From the NCBI GenBank assembly GCA_026393855.1, contig JAPKZJ010000109.1:1-49790 (forward strand): 49,790 nucleotides of DNA, in the 5' to 3' direction. A model generated the notes under the pieces. The model had not been told where the DNA came from. It was given only the letters and a program-made list of their open reading frames with translations, and did no database searches. Of the stretch, positions 31,896 to 40,805 are shown piece after piece; the stretch's first letter is position 1; each line of letters opens with the position of its first letter. The stretch comes from Candidatus Aminicenantes bacterium. Its GTDB lineage: Bacteria; Acidobacteriota; Aminicenantia; Aminicenantales; UBA4085. The position numbers and the translations under genes were made by a program.

Positions 31896-34162
31896 GGCGG
31901 CGGCGGCGTTGGCGGACGGCCGCCGGGGCGATCGTCTTCGTCCTGGCGGCCCTGGGATCGTTTTATTGGCCGATCCCAAAGAGCCGGCTCGACCCCGGCC
32001 CTGTTGTCTCGCTCCGAATCACGGACCGGGCCGGGCAGGTGCTCCGGGAAGTCCTCTCGGACGAGGGCGGCCGCTGCCGCTGGGTCGGGTTGGCCGACAT
32101 CTCGCCGTTTCTCCTTCAGGCCACCGTGGCCTCCGAGGACAAGTCGTTCTTCGCCCATCCGGGAATCGATGTCACGGCCGTGGCCCGGGCTTTTCTTCAG
32201 AACCTGCGCAGCCGGCGAGTCGTCTCGGGCGCCTCGACCATCACCCAGCAGGTCGTCCGCAACATCTGGCATTTTCGCAGGACTCTGCCGTCCAAGATCC
32301 GCGAGGCCTGGCTGGCGGTGCGGCTCGACCACTCTCTCTCCAAGGAAGGCATTCTCCTCCAATATCTGAACCGGATCTCTTACGGCAACCAAGCCTTCGG
32401 CGTCGAAGCCGCGGCGCGCCAGTATTTCGACAAGCCTGCGTCCCGCCTCAGCCTGGCCGAGTCCGCTTTCCTGGCCGCGGTGCCCAGGGCCCCAACCGTG
32501 CTCAACCCCTATCGCAATTTCGCCGGCGTCAAACGGCGCCAGGAGGAGATCCTGCGAAGGATGCACGACCTGGGATACGTGGACGCTCCCTCGCTCGAGC
32601 GGGCCCTGCAGGAGCCGGTGGAGCCGCGCCCGGCCGAGGAGAAATTTCGAGCCCCGCATTTCTGCGACTGGATCCTGGCACGCGTGCCCACGGAGGAACG
32701 GCCCGGGATCGCCGAAATCCGGACTACTCTCGACGCCGGCCTCCAAACCAAGGTCGAAGCGCTCATCCGCAACAGCTTGGTTCGGCTGGAAAAGAAAGGC
32801 GTGACCAACGCGGCCGCCATCGTCTTGGATAACCGCAGCGGGGACATCCTGGCCATGGCCGGATCCCGCGACTTTTTCGACGCCGCCCACGACGGCCAAG
32901 TCAATGGGGCCCTGGCGCCCCGCCAGCCGGGCTCGACCCTGAAGCCGATCACTTACGGCCTGGGGCTGGAGAGCGGCCTGACCGCCGCCACCATCCTGGA
33001 GGACGACCCGACTCCGTTCGCCACTCCAGGCGGCGCATTCGCCCCGGATAATTATGACGAATCCTTCCATGGGGCCATCCGGCTAAGAAGCGCCCTGGCC
33101 AGCTCGTATAACGTCCCGGCCGTGGCCGTCCTGCAGGCCTTGGGCCCCGATCGGCTCTACGCCAAGCTCCGCGAACTCGGGTTCACCGGTCTCACCCAAC
33201 CGCCGGGCTTCTATGGCGTAGGATTAACTCTCGGCAACGCCGAGGCCACCCTGCTCGAGCTCGTCAGGGCTTATGCCGCCCTGGCCCGGGAAGGCGTCTA
33301 TCGGGCCGACCGGAGCATTCTACGCCTGGTCGACAAGGATGGGCGGATGCGGGAGGACGCGCCCCCGGAGCCGCCGCGCCGGGTCTTCTCGGCCGTTTCG
33401 GCCTATATCATCACCAGCATCCTGTCCGACCGGGACGCCAGAATCCCTTCCTTCGGCTATTTATCGCCTCTCAACCTGCCCTTTGCCGCCGCCGCCAAGA
33501 CCGGCACGTCCAAGGATTTCCGCGACAACTGGACGATCGGATACACCCCGGCGATTACGGTCGGCGTCTGGGCCGGCGATTTCTCCGGCAAGTCCATGCA
33601 AAACGTTTCGGGGATCACGGGGGCCGGCCCGCTTTTCCGGGACATCATTCAATTGGCCGTCGCCGATCGGCCGTCCGAGCCGTTCGCCGAGCCGTCCGGG
33701 ATTGTCCGGGCGGAGATCTGCCCGCTCTCGGGCCTCAAGCCCGGTCCGCGCTGCACCGGCGTCATCCGGGAGGTGTTCGCCGCAGGCACCGAGCCCTCGA
33801 AGACATGCAGCCTGGCTCATGAACAGGCCGCTCCGGGAAAAGGCGGCCGGGCGGATGCACTCGGGGCGAGAATTCCGGCTTCGGGTCTCGCCGTCCTGAC
33901 GCCGGCCGACGGCGACGTCTTCAAGCTCGACCCCGTTCTGCGCGGCGAGTTCCAATCGATCCGCCTCCGGGTCGCGCTGGCCGAAGGCTTCCGGCCGGAG
34001 ATCGTCGAATGGTGGGTGAACGGGCAGAAGATCGGCGCCGGCGGTTCGCCTTATCATCTGGCCTGGAAACTCAAGCCCGGTTCCTTTACAATTAAGGCCC
34101 GCGCCCGTTCGGGGACCGGGACGGTCGAAAGCCGTCCCATCCGGATCACGGTCTTATCCTGA
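31892..34162 (+). CDS. pbpC: Penicillin-binding protein 1C (glycosyltransferase-transpeptidase)
   Basis: A 756-residue class A PBP. One membrane helix (about 10-27) precedes the GT51 glycosyltransferase domain, with Glu82 in ATVASEDKSFFAHPGID and SGASTITQQ. The transpeptidase domain has Ser348-x-x-Lys351 in PGSTLKPI, SYN in ALASSYNVPA and KTG in AAKTGTSKDFRDNW. The last 90 residues form the beta-rich PBP1C C-terminal domain (from about LAVLTPADGDVF). The GTG at 31892 overlaps the A2M stop codon (GTGA), so the two are translationally coupled. It builds or repairs peptidoglycan in the periplasm, likely in response to the same damage that the A2M counters. Confidence 0.94.
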   Translation: MRRRRRWRTAAGAIVFVLAALGSFYWPIPKSRLDPGPVVSLRITDRAGQVLREVLSDEGGRCRWVGLADISPFLLQATVASEDKSFFAHPGIDVTAVARAFLQNLRSRRVVSGASTITQQVVRNIWHFRRTLPSKIREAWLAVRLDHSLSKEGILLQYLNRISYGNQAFGVEAAARQYFDKPASRLSLAESAFLAAVPRAPTVLNPYRNFAGVKRRQEEILRRMHDLGYVDAPSLERALQEPVEPRPAEEKFRAPHFCDWILARVPTEERPGIAEIRTTLDAGLQTKVEALIRNSLVRLEKKGVTNAAAIVLDNRSGDILAMAGSRDFFDAAHDGQVNGALAPRQPGSTLKPITYGLGLESGLTAATILEDDPTPFATPGGAFAPDNYDESFHGAIRLRSALASSYNVPAVAVLQALGPDRLYAKLRELGFTGLTQPPGFYGVGLTLGNAEATLLELVRAYAALAREGVYRADRSILRLVDKDGRMREDAPPEPPRRVFSAVSAYIITSILSDRDARIPSFGYLSPLNLPFAAAAKTGTSKDFRDNWTIGYTPAITVGVWAGDFSGKSMQNVSGITGAGPLFRDIIQLAVADRPSEPFAEPSGIVRAEICPLSGLKPGPRCTGVIREVFAAGTEPSKTCSLAHEQAAPGKGGRADALGARIPASGLAVLTPADGDVFKLDPVLRGEFQSIRLRVALAEGFRPEIVEWWVNGQKIGAGGSPYHLAWKLKPGSFTIKARARSGTGTVESRPIRITVLS

Positions 34163-34247
34163 TCCCGGCCTTCGGAACGGGAAGGCGGCCGGGCGGATCG
34201 ATCCTTCCGGCCGCGGCGGACGCGCGGCCGCCGAGAGGAGATTCCCG

Positions 34248-34628
34248 ATGAAAGAAGCGATCCATACCGATCATGCGCCCAAGGCTCTCGGCCCCTATTC
34301 GCAGGCCATCCGTCACGGCCAGATGGTCTTCTGTTCCGGCCAGGTGGCCATCGACGCGGCCACGGGCAGCGTCGTCGCCGGCGGCATCGAAGAACAGACC
34401 CATCAGGTCCTTAAGAACCAGGCGGCCGTCCTGGCCGCGGCCGGCTGTTCCTTGGCCGACGTCGTCAAAACGACGGTTTTCCTCACCGACATGAACGAGT
34501 TCGCGGCCATGAACAAGGTCTACGGCGAGTACTTCCCGGCCCCGTTCCCGGGACGATCGACCGTCCAGGTCGTCCGCCTGCCCAAGGACGTCAAGGTCGA
34601 GATCGAAGTCATCGCCGTCAAGCCCTAA
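34248..34628 (+). CDS. ridA: RidA-family enamine/imine deaminase (cytosolic)
   Basis: A 126-residue RidA, the normal family length. Features are DHAPKALGPYSQAI, MVFCSGQVAIDAATG, GGIEEQTHQVLKNQ, FPGRSTVQVVRLPKDVKVEI and the conserved final glutamate in EIEVIAV, so the catalytic Arg and Glu are both present. It hydrolyses 2-aminoacrylate and similar intermediates. GAGAGGAGATT precedes the ATG. It follows pbpC by 85 bases and overlaps the convergent membrane-protein gene by four bases. It is clearly related to the exported RidA at 22605-23075, but has no signal peptide. Confidence 0.93.
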   Translation: MKEAIHTDHAPKALGPYSQAIRHGQMVFCSGQVAIDAATGSVVAGGIEEQTHQVLKNQAAVLAAAGCSLADVVKTTVFLTDMNEFAAMNKVYGEYFPAPFPGRSTVQVVRLPKDVKVEIEVIAVKP

Positions 34629-36421
34629 AGGCCGCCGGCGATTTTAATCACTTTATAGAAACGATCCCGGTATATTTCCGGATCGCGGCAGGGCGTTTCG
34701 GCATACAAGACCGCGTAGCCGACGCCGTAGCGTTCGCGGAGCCGGTGCAGACGATCTTCCCCGATGATCCGATAACCGCGGTCCATCTCGCGGGCGGCGG
34801 CGAAGCCGGACTCCGTCGAAGGACCGTAGGCTTCCTCCAGCCGGCGCCGCCATTCGGCCAAAGCCGCGTCTGTCGTCGGCATGAACTTGAAATCGGCCAG
34901 CAGAGCCCGCCGCGATACGAGCCGGATGCGGCCGAGGAGGGGCGGCACGACGAGCGTCGCGCCCGGCGGCAGCGAATCCCGACAAAACCGCGCCGCCGCG
35001 TCTTCGCGCTGTCGCCCTTGTTCGAGCGTATAGACCGGACGGGTCCGGGCAAGGAGCCGCCCAGCAACCGGAAAACGGCTCCCCTCGGGAAGGACGATCA
35101 GCGCGATGAGGCCGGCCGAAACGGCCACAACGGCGGCCGAAGCCAACCGGCGGAAGCCGGCCTCTCGAAGCCCCAGCCAAGCCGCGGCCACGAGACCAAG
35201 GCCCGCCAACGTCAACCCTTGCTGTCTCGACGGCAGGGAAACCTCGCCCATTCTCCCGAGCGAAGACGCGGCCAGGATGGCAACGCTCCCGAGGGCAAGG
35301 GCGAGTGGAAGCCGGAAGCGGCTCGCAGCATTCGGCTTCCGGGCCAAGCCGGCAACCGCCCCGGCCAGGAGGATGAACCCAAACCACTTGAGGACCGCCA
35401 TCAAACGGAAGAGCTGAAGGATCGCAACCAGGCGGATCGGCACGGCCTGAACAAAGAACCATCCGGCGGCCATAGCGAAAACAACCAGGCCCAGCCCGAC
35501 CATAATCCTCGAAGCGAGAACCGGAGACCCGGGCTCCCGGTGCCGCCAGCGGCGGGCCAGGTAAACCGTCGCCGCCAAGAACGCCGCGGCGACAATCCAA
35601 TCGGCGGGGGGAAAGGCCGCGGGCCAAAGGTGGTGCGGCGCCCGGAAGCGCGCATAGATGCCGATAAACGCCTCGGTCGTCAGCGCCCGCGGCGGTTGAC
35701 CGCGGAACCAGGCCAGGCCGGCAAAGCTCGCCAGGCCGGCCAGCGCCAGGAGAGATCCGGCCGCCTCCCTCGCGGCGGAGCCCGGCCTCTTCCCTCCGGT
35801 TCGGCCGCGGAGTGCCGTCCAGGTGCGCTCGAAGAATGTCGAAGCCAAGCCGAGAGCGGCGATTTCCAATCCGACCAAAGGGTGGATCAACGCGGCCGGG
35901 ATCGCCGCCGCCAGCGCCCGCCCGGGCCGACCCTCCAACCCGAACCAGAGCGAGGCCAGGGCTAGCGGCATCGCCACGGAAAAGGCCACCGCCGTCGGCA
36001 GCCGCAGAAAACCGGCTTCTCCGAGGCGCGGACCTTCCAGGGCCAGCACGGGCAGAACGGCCAGAACCGGCGCGGCCGGGGCTCCCGGGAATATCCGGCG
36101 GGCGGCCAGGGCCGTGATCAGCGCGACCCCGGCGTTCTGGAGGAGAGTCAGGAGGAGGAAGACGGCCGGGAGCGGCAGGACCCCGGCCAAAAGGGCGCAA
36201 AAACGGGCGAAATATTGGCGCGGGCCGCCGGCCGAGGCGTCGACCGAGAAATCCCCCGCCGCAAAGGACGGGTCGAGGATCCGTTCGATATGCGGCAGGA
36301 GCTCAACATGGTTTCCCATGCCGAAGCTGTAGCCGAGGCCGAAGGTGGCGACCGCGCCGGCCAGGATCGCTAAGAGGACGAGATCGGCGATCGAGACGGT
36401 GCGGGTAAGGGAAAGAGGCAT
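34625..36421 (-). CDS. Multi-pass membrane protein, GT-C glycosyltransferase-like (DUF6798-type end)
   Basis: A 598-residue inner-membrane protein with about 12-14 hydrophobic helices in its first 450 residues and a soluble C-terminal part (about 460-598). An early loop HVELLPHIERILDPSFAAGDF resembles the first periplasmic loop of GT-C type enzymes that use lipid-linked sugars. The C-terminal part reads FCRDSLPPGATLVVPPLLGR then RALLADFKFMPTTDAALAEW, a pattern I associate with DUF6798-type proteins. Neither substrate nor catalytic residues can be assigned. It is monocistronic with its own promoter, overlaps ridA at the 3' ends, and is divergent from fmdB. Confidence 0.6.
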   Translation of the reverse strand: MPLSLTRTVSIADLVLLAILAGAVATFGLGYSFGMGNHVELLPHIERILDPSFAAGDFSVDASAGGPRQYFARFCALLAGVLPLPAVFLLLTLLQNAGVALITALAARRIFPGAPAAPVLAVLPVLALEGPRLGEAGFLRLPTAVAFSVAMPLALASLWFGLEGRPGRALAAAIPAALIHPLVGLEIAALGLASTFFERTWTALRGRTGGKRPGSAAREAAGSLLALAGLASFAGLAWFRGQPPRALTTEAFIGIYARFRAPHHLWPAAFPPADWIVAAAFLAATVYLARRWRHREPGSPVLASRIMVGLGLVVFAMAAGWFFVQAVPIRLVAILQLFRLMAVLKWFGFILLAGAVAGLARKPNAASRFRLPLALALGSVAILAASSLGRMGEVSLPSRQQGLTLAGLGLVAAAWLGLREAGFRRLASAAVVAVSAGLIALIVLPEGSRFPVAGRLLARTRPVYTLEQGRQREDAAARFCRDSLPPGATLVVPPLLGRIRLVSRRALLADFKFMPTTDAALAEWRRRLEEAYGPSTESGFAAAREMDRGYRIIGEDRLHRLRERYGVGYAVLYAETPCRDPEIYRDRFYKVIKIAGGL

Positions 36422-36444
36422 GGGGCTTCCGATCGGCGCCCTCT

Positions 36445-36473
36445 AGATTAGGACGAACGACGGCCCCGCGCAA
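36445..36473 (-). promoter_or_regulatory. Promoter for the GT-C-like membrane protein gene
   Basis: On the minus strand TTGCGC (36468-36473), 17-base spacer, TAATCT (36445-36450), about 23 bases before the ATG, with CGGAAG as a ribosome site. Confidence 0.5.
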
Positions 36474-36493
36474 GCGCCGGGACGGACGCGTTC

Positions 36494-36522
36494 TTGCCGC
36501 GCCACGCAAACTCCTTTACAAT
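36494..36522 (+). promoter_or_regulatory. fmdB promoter, nearly leaderless
   Basis: TTGCCG (36494-36499), 17-base spacer, TACAAT (36517-36522). The fmdB ATG follows the -10 box by only nine bases and no ribosome site is present, so the transcript would start at or within a few bases of the start codon. Confidence 0.6.
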
Positions 36523-36531
36523 AGCCTTCCC

Positions 36532-36747
36532 ATGCCACTCTACGAATTCCGCTGCGACGCCTGCCGAAACAAGTTCGAAGTCCTGGTCCGCCTGGGCGGC
36601 GAAGCCGATGTCCGGTGTCCGACCTGCGCCGGCTCGGTGCACAAGCTCCTGTCCGCCTTCGGCATCGGAGGCGGCGGCAGCCGGCTTAAGGCCTCGGGCC
36701 ACTCCTGTACCTCCTGTTCGAGTCATTCGTGCAGCACATGCAAATGA
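36532..36747 (+). CDS. FmdB-family zinc ribbon protein
   Basis: A 71-residue protein beginning MPLYEFRCDACRNKFEVL, the hallmark of the FmdB/CxxC_CxxC_SSSS family. Four cysteines (Cys8, Cys11, Cys29, Cys32) form a zinc ribbon. A low-complexity tail rich in Ser and Cys follows (CTSCSSHSCSTCK). Members are thought to be regulatory, but no function is proven for most. It appears to be expressed from a nearly leaderless message. The beta-barrel gene follows after 43 bases. Confidence 0.9.
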   Translation: MPLYEFRCDACRNKFEVLVRLGGEADVRCPTCAGSVHKLLSAFGIGGGGSRLKASGHSCTSCSSHSCSTCK

Positions 36748-36790
36748 ACAGCCGGTCGGGCCTCCGGGGCGGCATCGGCAAGGAGAACAC

Positions 36791-37420
36791 ATGAAGAAGA
36801 CCCTCATCCTCATGATGATTGCGGCTCTTGCCGCAGCCGTTCCGGCCGCGGCCGCCGGACAATTCACGCTGGTCGGGGGCTATGCCCTGACGACCAACGC
36901 CCATATCGGCGGCGGCGTCGCCTTCGGGCTGTTGTTGAGCTTGCCCATCGCCCGCGGCTTGAGCCTGGAGCTCGGCGCCTCCCGCCTCCAGGTCTCGACC
37001 AGCGACGACCCCGACGGCTTGAGCGCCGGCTCCGTCAGCCTCATCCCGATCGAAGTCGGGCTGCGCGGCCGCATCCCGCTCGGCCAAAAAATGGCTCTCT
37101 TCGCCGCCGCCGGGGCCGGGATCACCTTGCCCCATTTCGCCTTCGACGCAGGGCTCGTTAAAAGCTGGACGGATATCGGGTTCAGCCTGGAGGAGAAGCT
37201 CGATCTCTCCTTCTCGGCTTCGGCCCGCTGCGGCCTCGAGGCCGCGCTCACGCCCCGGCTCGGACTCGTTCTGGAGGCGGGCTATCGGTTCTGCCGGGCT
37301 AAAGGCAGCTGGGCCATCCGGGACGCAGTCGGATCCGAGTCCGTCAGCGGAACCTTCACCGGTTTGAACTTGGACTCGATCGTCCTGGGTTTGGGCCTGG
37401 CCTTCTCCTTCGGAAGATAA
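36791..37420 (+). CDS. Outer-membrane beta-barrel protein
   Basis: A 209-residue protein with a signal peptide (1-22, cleaved after AAAA) and a series of amphipathic strands alternating Gly and aromatic residues. It ends in IVLGLGLAFSFGR, close to the C-terminal strand pattern recognised by BAM, though the last residue is Arg after FG rather than aromatic. Eight strands are likely, as in small OmpX/OmpW-like porins. The start at 36791 follows AAGGAG. The family and substrate are not identified. It lies between fmdB and the subtilase gene on the same strand. Confidence 0.75.
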   Translation: MKKTLILMMIAALAAAVPAAAAGQFTLVGGYALTTNAHIGGGVAFGLLLSLPIARGLSLELGASRLQVSTSDDPDGLSAGSVSLIPIEVGLRGRIPLGQKMALFAAAGAGITLPHFAFDAGLVKSWTDIGFSLEEKLDLSFSASARCGLEAALTPRLGLVLEAGYRFCRAKGSWAIRDAVGSESVSGTFTGLNLDSIVLGLGLAFSFGR

Positions 37421-37433
37421 AGGGAGTTACGTT

Positions 37434-39131
37434 ATGCACGCCACCCGACATGCCCTCCGCTTCCGCCGAGCCTGGATGATCTCGCTGGCGGTCGTCTCGG
37501 CCGCCCTGCTCTTCAAGCCCGGAACGGCCCGCCTCCAGGAACCGCCCCAGCCGCCGGCCATGGATCTTTCGCCGAGCATGCTTCCGGTTCGCGAAAGCCA
37601 CCCCAAGATGCAGACCGCCCTGGCCCGCCTGGCCGCCATCGAGGAGCGGGAAGGCTCGGAGGCGGCCGCCGCCTTTGCCCAACGCCGCCGCATGACTTGG
37701 AGCGACGGCGGCGTCCGGGTCATCACCGAAACGGTGACCGGCGAGATGGCCGGCGCCGCCGGGACGATCGTGCCGCAGGTGAGCGGGCACATTCAAGCCC
37801 TGGGCGGGACCATCCAGACAAGCCACCGCAACCGCATCCAGCACATCCTTCCGGCCGCCGCGCTGAAAGCCCTGGCCGCCGATCCGCAAGTCGCCTATAT
37901 CCGCTTGCCCTTGCGGCCCTTCAAACAGGCCGTGATCAGCGAAGGCGTATCCAAGACCGGCGCCGACAAATGGCGGGACTTGGCCGCGTTCCGCAACGGC
38001 ACGCCCGCCAAGATCGCCATCCTCGACCTCGGATTCATGGGCTACTCCTCCCTCTTGGGCAAGGAGCTGCCCGCCAAGGTAACCACCCGGTCGTTCCGGG
38101 CCGACGGCGATCTCTCGGCCTTCGAAGACCACGGCGCCGCCTGCGCCGAGATCGTCTATGACATGGCCCCCAACGCCGAGCTCTACCTGGTCAACATCGA
38201 CACCGACGTGGAACAGTCCCAGGCCGTCGAATGGCTGAACTCCAAGAAAGTGGACGTCATCTCCTATTCGCTGGGCTGGTTCAACGCCGGGGCCGGCGAC
38301 GGCAGCGGCCCTATCGACGCCGACGTGGCCGCCTCGAACGCCCAGTGGGCGGTCTCGGCCGGCAACGGCGCCCTCGATCACTGGGACGGCCTCTTCAACG
38401 ACCCGGACGCCGACGGCCTTTTAAATTTCAGCGGCAGCGACGAGCTCCTGGATTTCTACGTCCCCGCCTACGAGACGGTCGGAGCCTTCCTGAACTGGAA
38501 GGACTGGGGCGTCTACAACGGCTACGACTACCCCGGCTCGAACCAGGACTACGATCTTTACTTGTATATCTGGAACGGGTCGTCTTATCAATTCGTCGAT
38601 TCCTCGACGAACGACCAGACGGGCAGCCAGTGGCCGACCGAGGAGGTCTACGGCTGGTACTCAACGACTTCGACGTACTGGGCCGTGGCCATCCATAAGC
38701 ACAGCGCCAACCGCAGCCTCAAGCTGGAGCTCTTCATCGTCGGCAACAGCAAGGCCATCGAATACAACGTCCCCGCGCGCAGCATTTCCATCCCGGCCGA
38801 TTCGCCCGACGCCTTGACCGCCGGCGCCACGGATGCGGTCAGTGATCTTTACCACTCCTACAGCGCCCAGGGACCGACCCACGACGGGCGGATGAAGCCG
38901 GACTTGGGCTCTCCCTCGGGCGTTTCCACAAGCACCTACGGCCCGGACAATTTTTACGGAACTTCGGCCTCAGCGCCGCACCTGGCGGGCGCCCTGGGCC
39001 TGATCAAGGGCGGGACGCCCTACACCATGGCCCAGATCATCTCCATCCTCAAGACCCGCGCCGTCGACCTGGGCGATCCAGGGCCCGATTATAAATTCGG
39101 ATACGGCCGGTTGAACGTCAAAAAGCGGTAA
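37434..39131 (+). CDS. Exported subtilisin-like (S8) serine peptidase
   Basis: A 565-residue secreted protease with a signal peptide (about 12-33) and a propeptide-like region (about 45-160). The catalytic triad is visible: Asp198 in AILDLGFMG, His233 in FEDHGAACAEI and Ser511 in GTSASAPHLAG. The SAGNGA segment provides the oxyanion Asn. Between the His and Ser blocks an insertion (about 330-450) containing YDLYLYIWNGSSYQF resembles a pre-peptidase C-terminal type beta domain within the catalytic domain. The start follows GGGAG and is 13 bases after the beta-barrel gene. It ends with a short Lys/Arg tail. It is likely active outside the cell. Confidence 0.9.
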   Translation: MHATRHALRFRRAWMISLAVVSAALLFKPGTARLQEPPQPPAMDLSPSMLPVRESHPKMQTALARLAAIEEREGSEAAAAFAQRRRMTWSDGGVRVITETVTGEMAGAAGTIVPQVSGHIQALGGTIQTSHRNRIQHILPAAALKALAADPQVAYIRLPLRPFKQAVISEGVSKTGADKWRDLAAFRNGTPAKIAILDLGFMGYSSLLGKELPAKVTTRSFRADGDLSAFEDHGAACAEIVYDMAPNAELYLVNIDTDVEQSQAVEWLNSKKVDVISYSLGWFNAGAGDGSGPIDADVAASNAQWAVSAGNGALDHWDGLFNDPDADGLLNFSGSDELLDFYVPAYETVGAFLNWKDWGVYNGYDYPGSNQDYDLYLYIWNGSSYQFVDSSTNDQTGSQWPTEEVYGWYSTTSTYWAVAIHKHSANRSLKLELFIVGNSKAIEYNVPARSISIPADSPDALTAGATDAVSDLYHSYSAQGPTHDGRMKPDLGSPSGVSTSTYGPDNFYGTSASAPHLAGALGLIKGGTPYTMAQIISILKTRAVDLGDPGPDYKFGYGRLNVKKR

Positions 39132-39191
39132 AGCGGCGCCGCCGCGGCCGCCCGCTCGGCCGGAGGAAGGCCGACGACAGGAGGTATAGCC

Positions 39192-40322
39192 GTGCATACG
39201 CAGCCCCGTCTTATCGTTTTCGTCCTGGCCTCGGCCATCGGACTCGCGGCGGTATCGACGCCGTCATCCGCCTGGACCGGCCCCGCGGCGCCCGGGACCG
39301 AAGTCCGGGCCGTTTGGGCCCATCCGGGCCAGTTTGGCCCCGATCCGGTCGAAGCCCGGACCCGGATGCGCGACGCCCTGGAGGCTTGGTCCCAAGCCGG
39401 CATCGATACGGTCATCATGCTGGTCAAGACCACTTCGGGCCATGTCTATTGGCCTTCCAAGATCGGAGAGCGCGATCCGGCCTATACTCGGTACGATCTT
39501 CTTGGGACGCTGATCGAGGAGGCTCGGCCGAAAGGGATCGTCATCCAACCCTGGTTCTGTGTATTCAACGAAGGCGCCATCGTCGGACAAGTCCGCCAGC
39601 ACCCCGAATGGCTGATCCGCTCGCCCGAGGGCGAGCTGGTCGGAGTCGCCAATCCCGCCCTGCCCGAAGTCCGCGACTATGAGCGCAGCCTGATGATGGA
39701 GGTGGCGTCGGCTTATCCCGTGGCTTGGATCCACCTCGACTACATCCGCTACCCGTCCTCGCCGCACGAGGTCTACTTCAGCTGGGACCCCAAGACCCGG
39801 GCCCTGTTCAAGGAATACGCGGGCCTGGATCCCATAGAGATGAAAGCCCGCGACTCGGGCAACATGATGTGGGACGAATGGATCGTCTGGAACCAGAGCC
39901 GGGTCACGGCCTTCCTGCGCGAGCTGCGAGCCGGGCTGGCGGGGCTGGGGCGCCCGATCAAGATCTCGGCCGCCGTCTTCCCGAGCGCCGAAGAGGCCAA
40001 GGTCCTGATCGGCCAGGACTGGGCGGCCTGGTGCCGGGAAGGCCTGATCGACATGCTCTGCCCGATGCTGTACACCAACAACCTGGGATTCTTCGAGAAA
40101 TACGTCCGTCAGGCCATGGAGGCGGCGGGGGGTCGGATGCCCGTCCTGCCCGGGATCGGGATCACGACTTCGCACAACCAGAACACGCCCGCAGGCATGA
40201 TGGCCGAGATCGAAATCGGCCGCCGCCTGGGCGCGGCCGGCCATGTCTTCTTCTCCGGAACGGCCCTGAAGCCCGAGTTTCTGGACGCCCTGCGTGCGGA
40301 CCGAGCCGGCCGGGTCAGGTGA
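39192..40322 (+). CDS. Exported glycosyl-hydrolase-like 10 (GHL10/YngK-type) protein
   Basis: A 376-residue exported protein with signal peptide (about 1-27) and a TIM-barrel domain like GHL10 (DUF187). Recognisable segments are EVRAVWAHP, AWSQAGIDTVIMLVKTTSGHVYW, KGIVIQPWFCVFN, WIHLDYIRYPSSPHEVYF and ISAAVFPSAEEA. The DYIRYP motif with its Asp is characteristic of the family. Activity on polysaccharides or peptidoglycan-related glycans is inferred. It starts with GTG 39192 after AGGAGG (39178-39183), 60 bases after the subtilase. The 3' end overlaps the convergent NusG-like gene by eight bases. Confidence 0.85.
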   Translation: MHTQPRLIVFVLASAIGLAAVSTPSSAWTGPAAPGTEVRAVWAHPGQFGPDPVEARTRMRDALEAWSQAGIDTVIMLVKTTSGHVYWPSKIGERDPAYTRYDLLGTLIEEARPKGIVIQPWFCVFNEGAIVGQVRQHPEWLIRSPEGELVGVANPALPEVRDYERSLMMEVASAYPVAWIHLDYIRYPSSPHEVYFSWDPKTRALFKEYAGLDPIEMKARDSGNMMWDEWIVWNQSRVTAFLRELRAGLAGLGRPIKISAAVFPSAEEAKVLIGQDWAAWCREGLIDMLCPMLYTNNLGFFEKYVRQAMEAAGGRMPVLPGIGITTSHNQNTPAGMMAEIEIGRRLGAAGHVFFSGTALKPEFLDALRADRAGRVR

Positions 40323-40797
40323 CGACTTTCTTAATCTTGTCCTTCTCAATCATCAGGCGGCCCTGGTAGGATACGCAGTTGAGCAAGATCAGGACGCGGT
40401 CCTGGTCCGACAGGCTGGCCTTGAACACGCCGCGCAGCCCCCGGAGAGGGCCGGTGGCGACCTCGATCTCGTCGCCGAGCTCGGGCTCCAAGCCGTATTT
40501 CTGCAGCTCGATAAAGCCGTCCGCTTCGCGCGACCGGATCTCCTCGATCCAGGCCTTGTCGATCGGAATGGGGCCTCGCTCGTCGCCGACGAGCGCCCTC
40601 ACCCCTCGGGCGTATTTGACCAGCTTGTATTGAGCAGGGAAGTCAAAAAACACAAATTGATAGCCCATGAAGAACGGCTTGATGACGGCGCCTTCGCGGG
40701 TCTTGGGGTTGTAGACCCGGAGGCCGGCTTCCTGGAAGATCTTTTCGACGTGGAATTCCTTCTTCGGCTTGATGGAGACGACATACCAGCTTTCCAT
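40315..40797 (-). CDS. NusG-like transcription elongation factor (RfaH/UpxY-type paralogue)
   Basis: A 160-residue NusG-family protein. The N-terminal NGN domain (about 1-95) has WYVVSIKPKKEFHVEKIFQEAGLRVYNPK and MGYQFVFFDFPAQ. The C-terminal KOW domain (about 105-150) contains GDEIEVATGPLRGLRG. It is shorter and more divergent than housekeeping NusG, which in most bacteria sits next to secE and rplK. Neither is here, so this is probably a specialised paralogue. The start at 40797 gives the standard NGN beginning (MESWYVV). It follows the nitrilase gene by eight bases and has no clear ribosome site. Its target operon is unknown. Confidence 0.85.
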   Translation of the reverse strand: MESWYVVSIKPKKEFHVEKIFQEAGLRVYNPKTREGAVIKPFFMGYQFVFFDFPAQYKLVKYARGVRALVGDERGPIPIDKAWIEEIRSREADGFIELQKYGLEPELGDEIEVATGPLRGLRGVFKASLSDQDRVLILLNCVSYQGRLMIEKDKIKKVVT

Positions 40798-40805
40798 TGG
40801 GGGAT

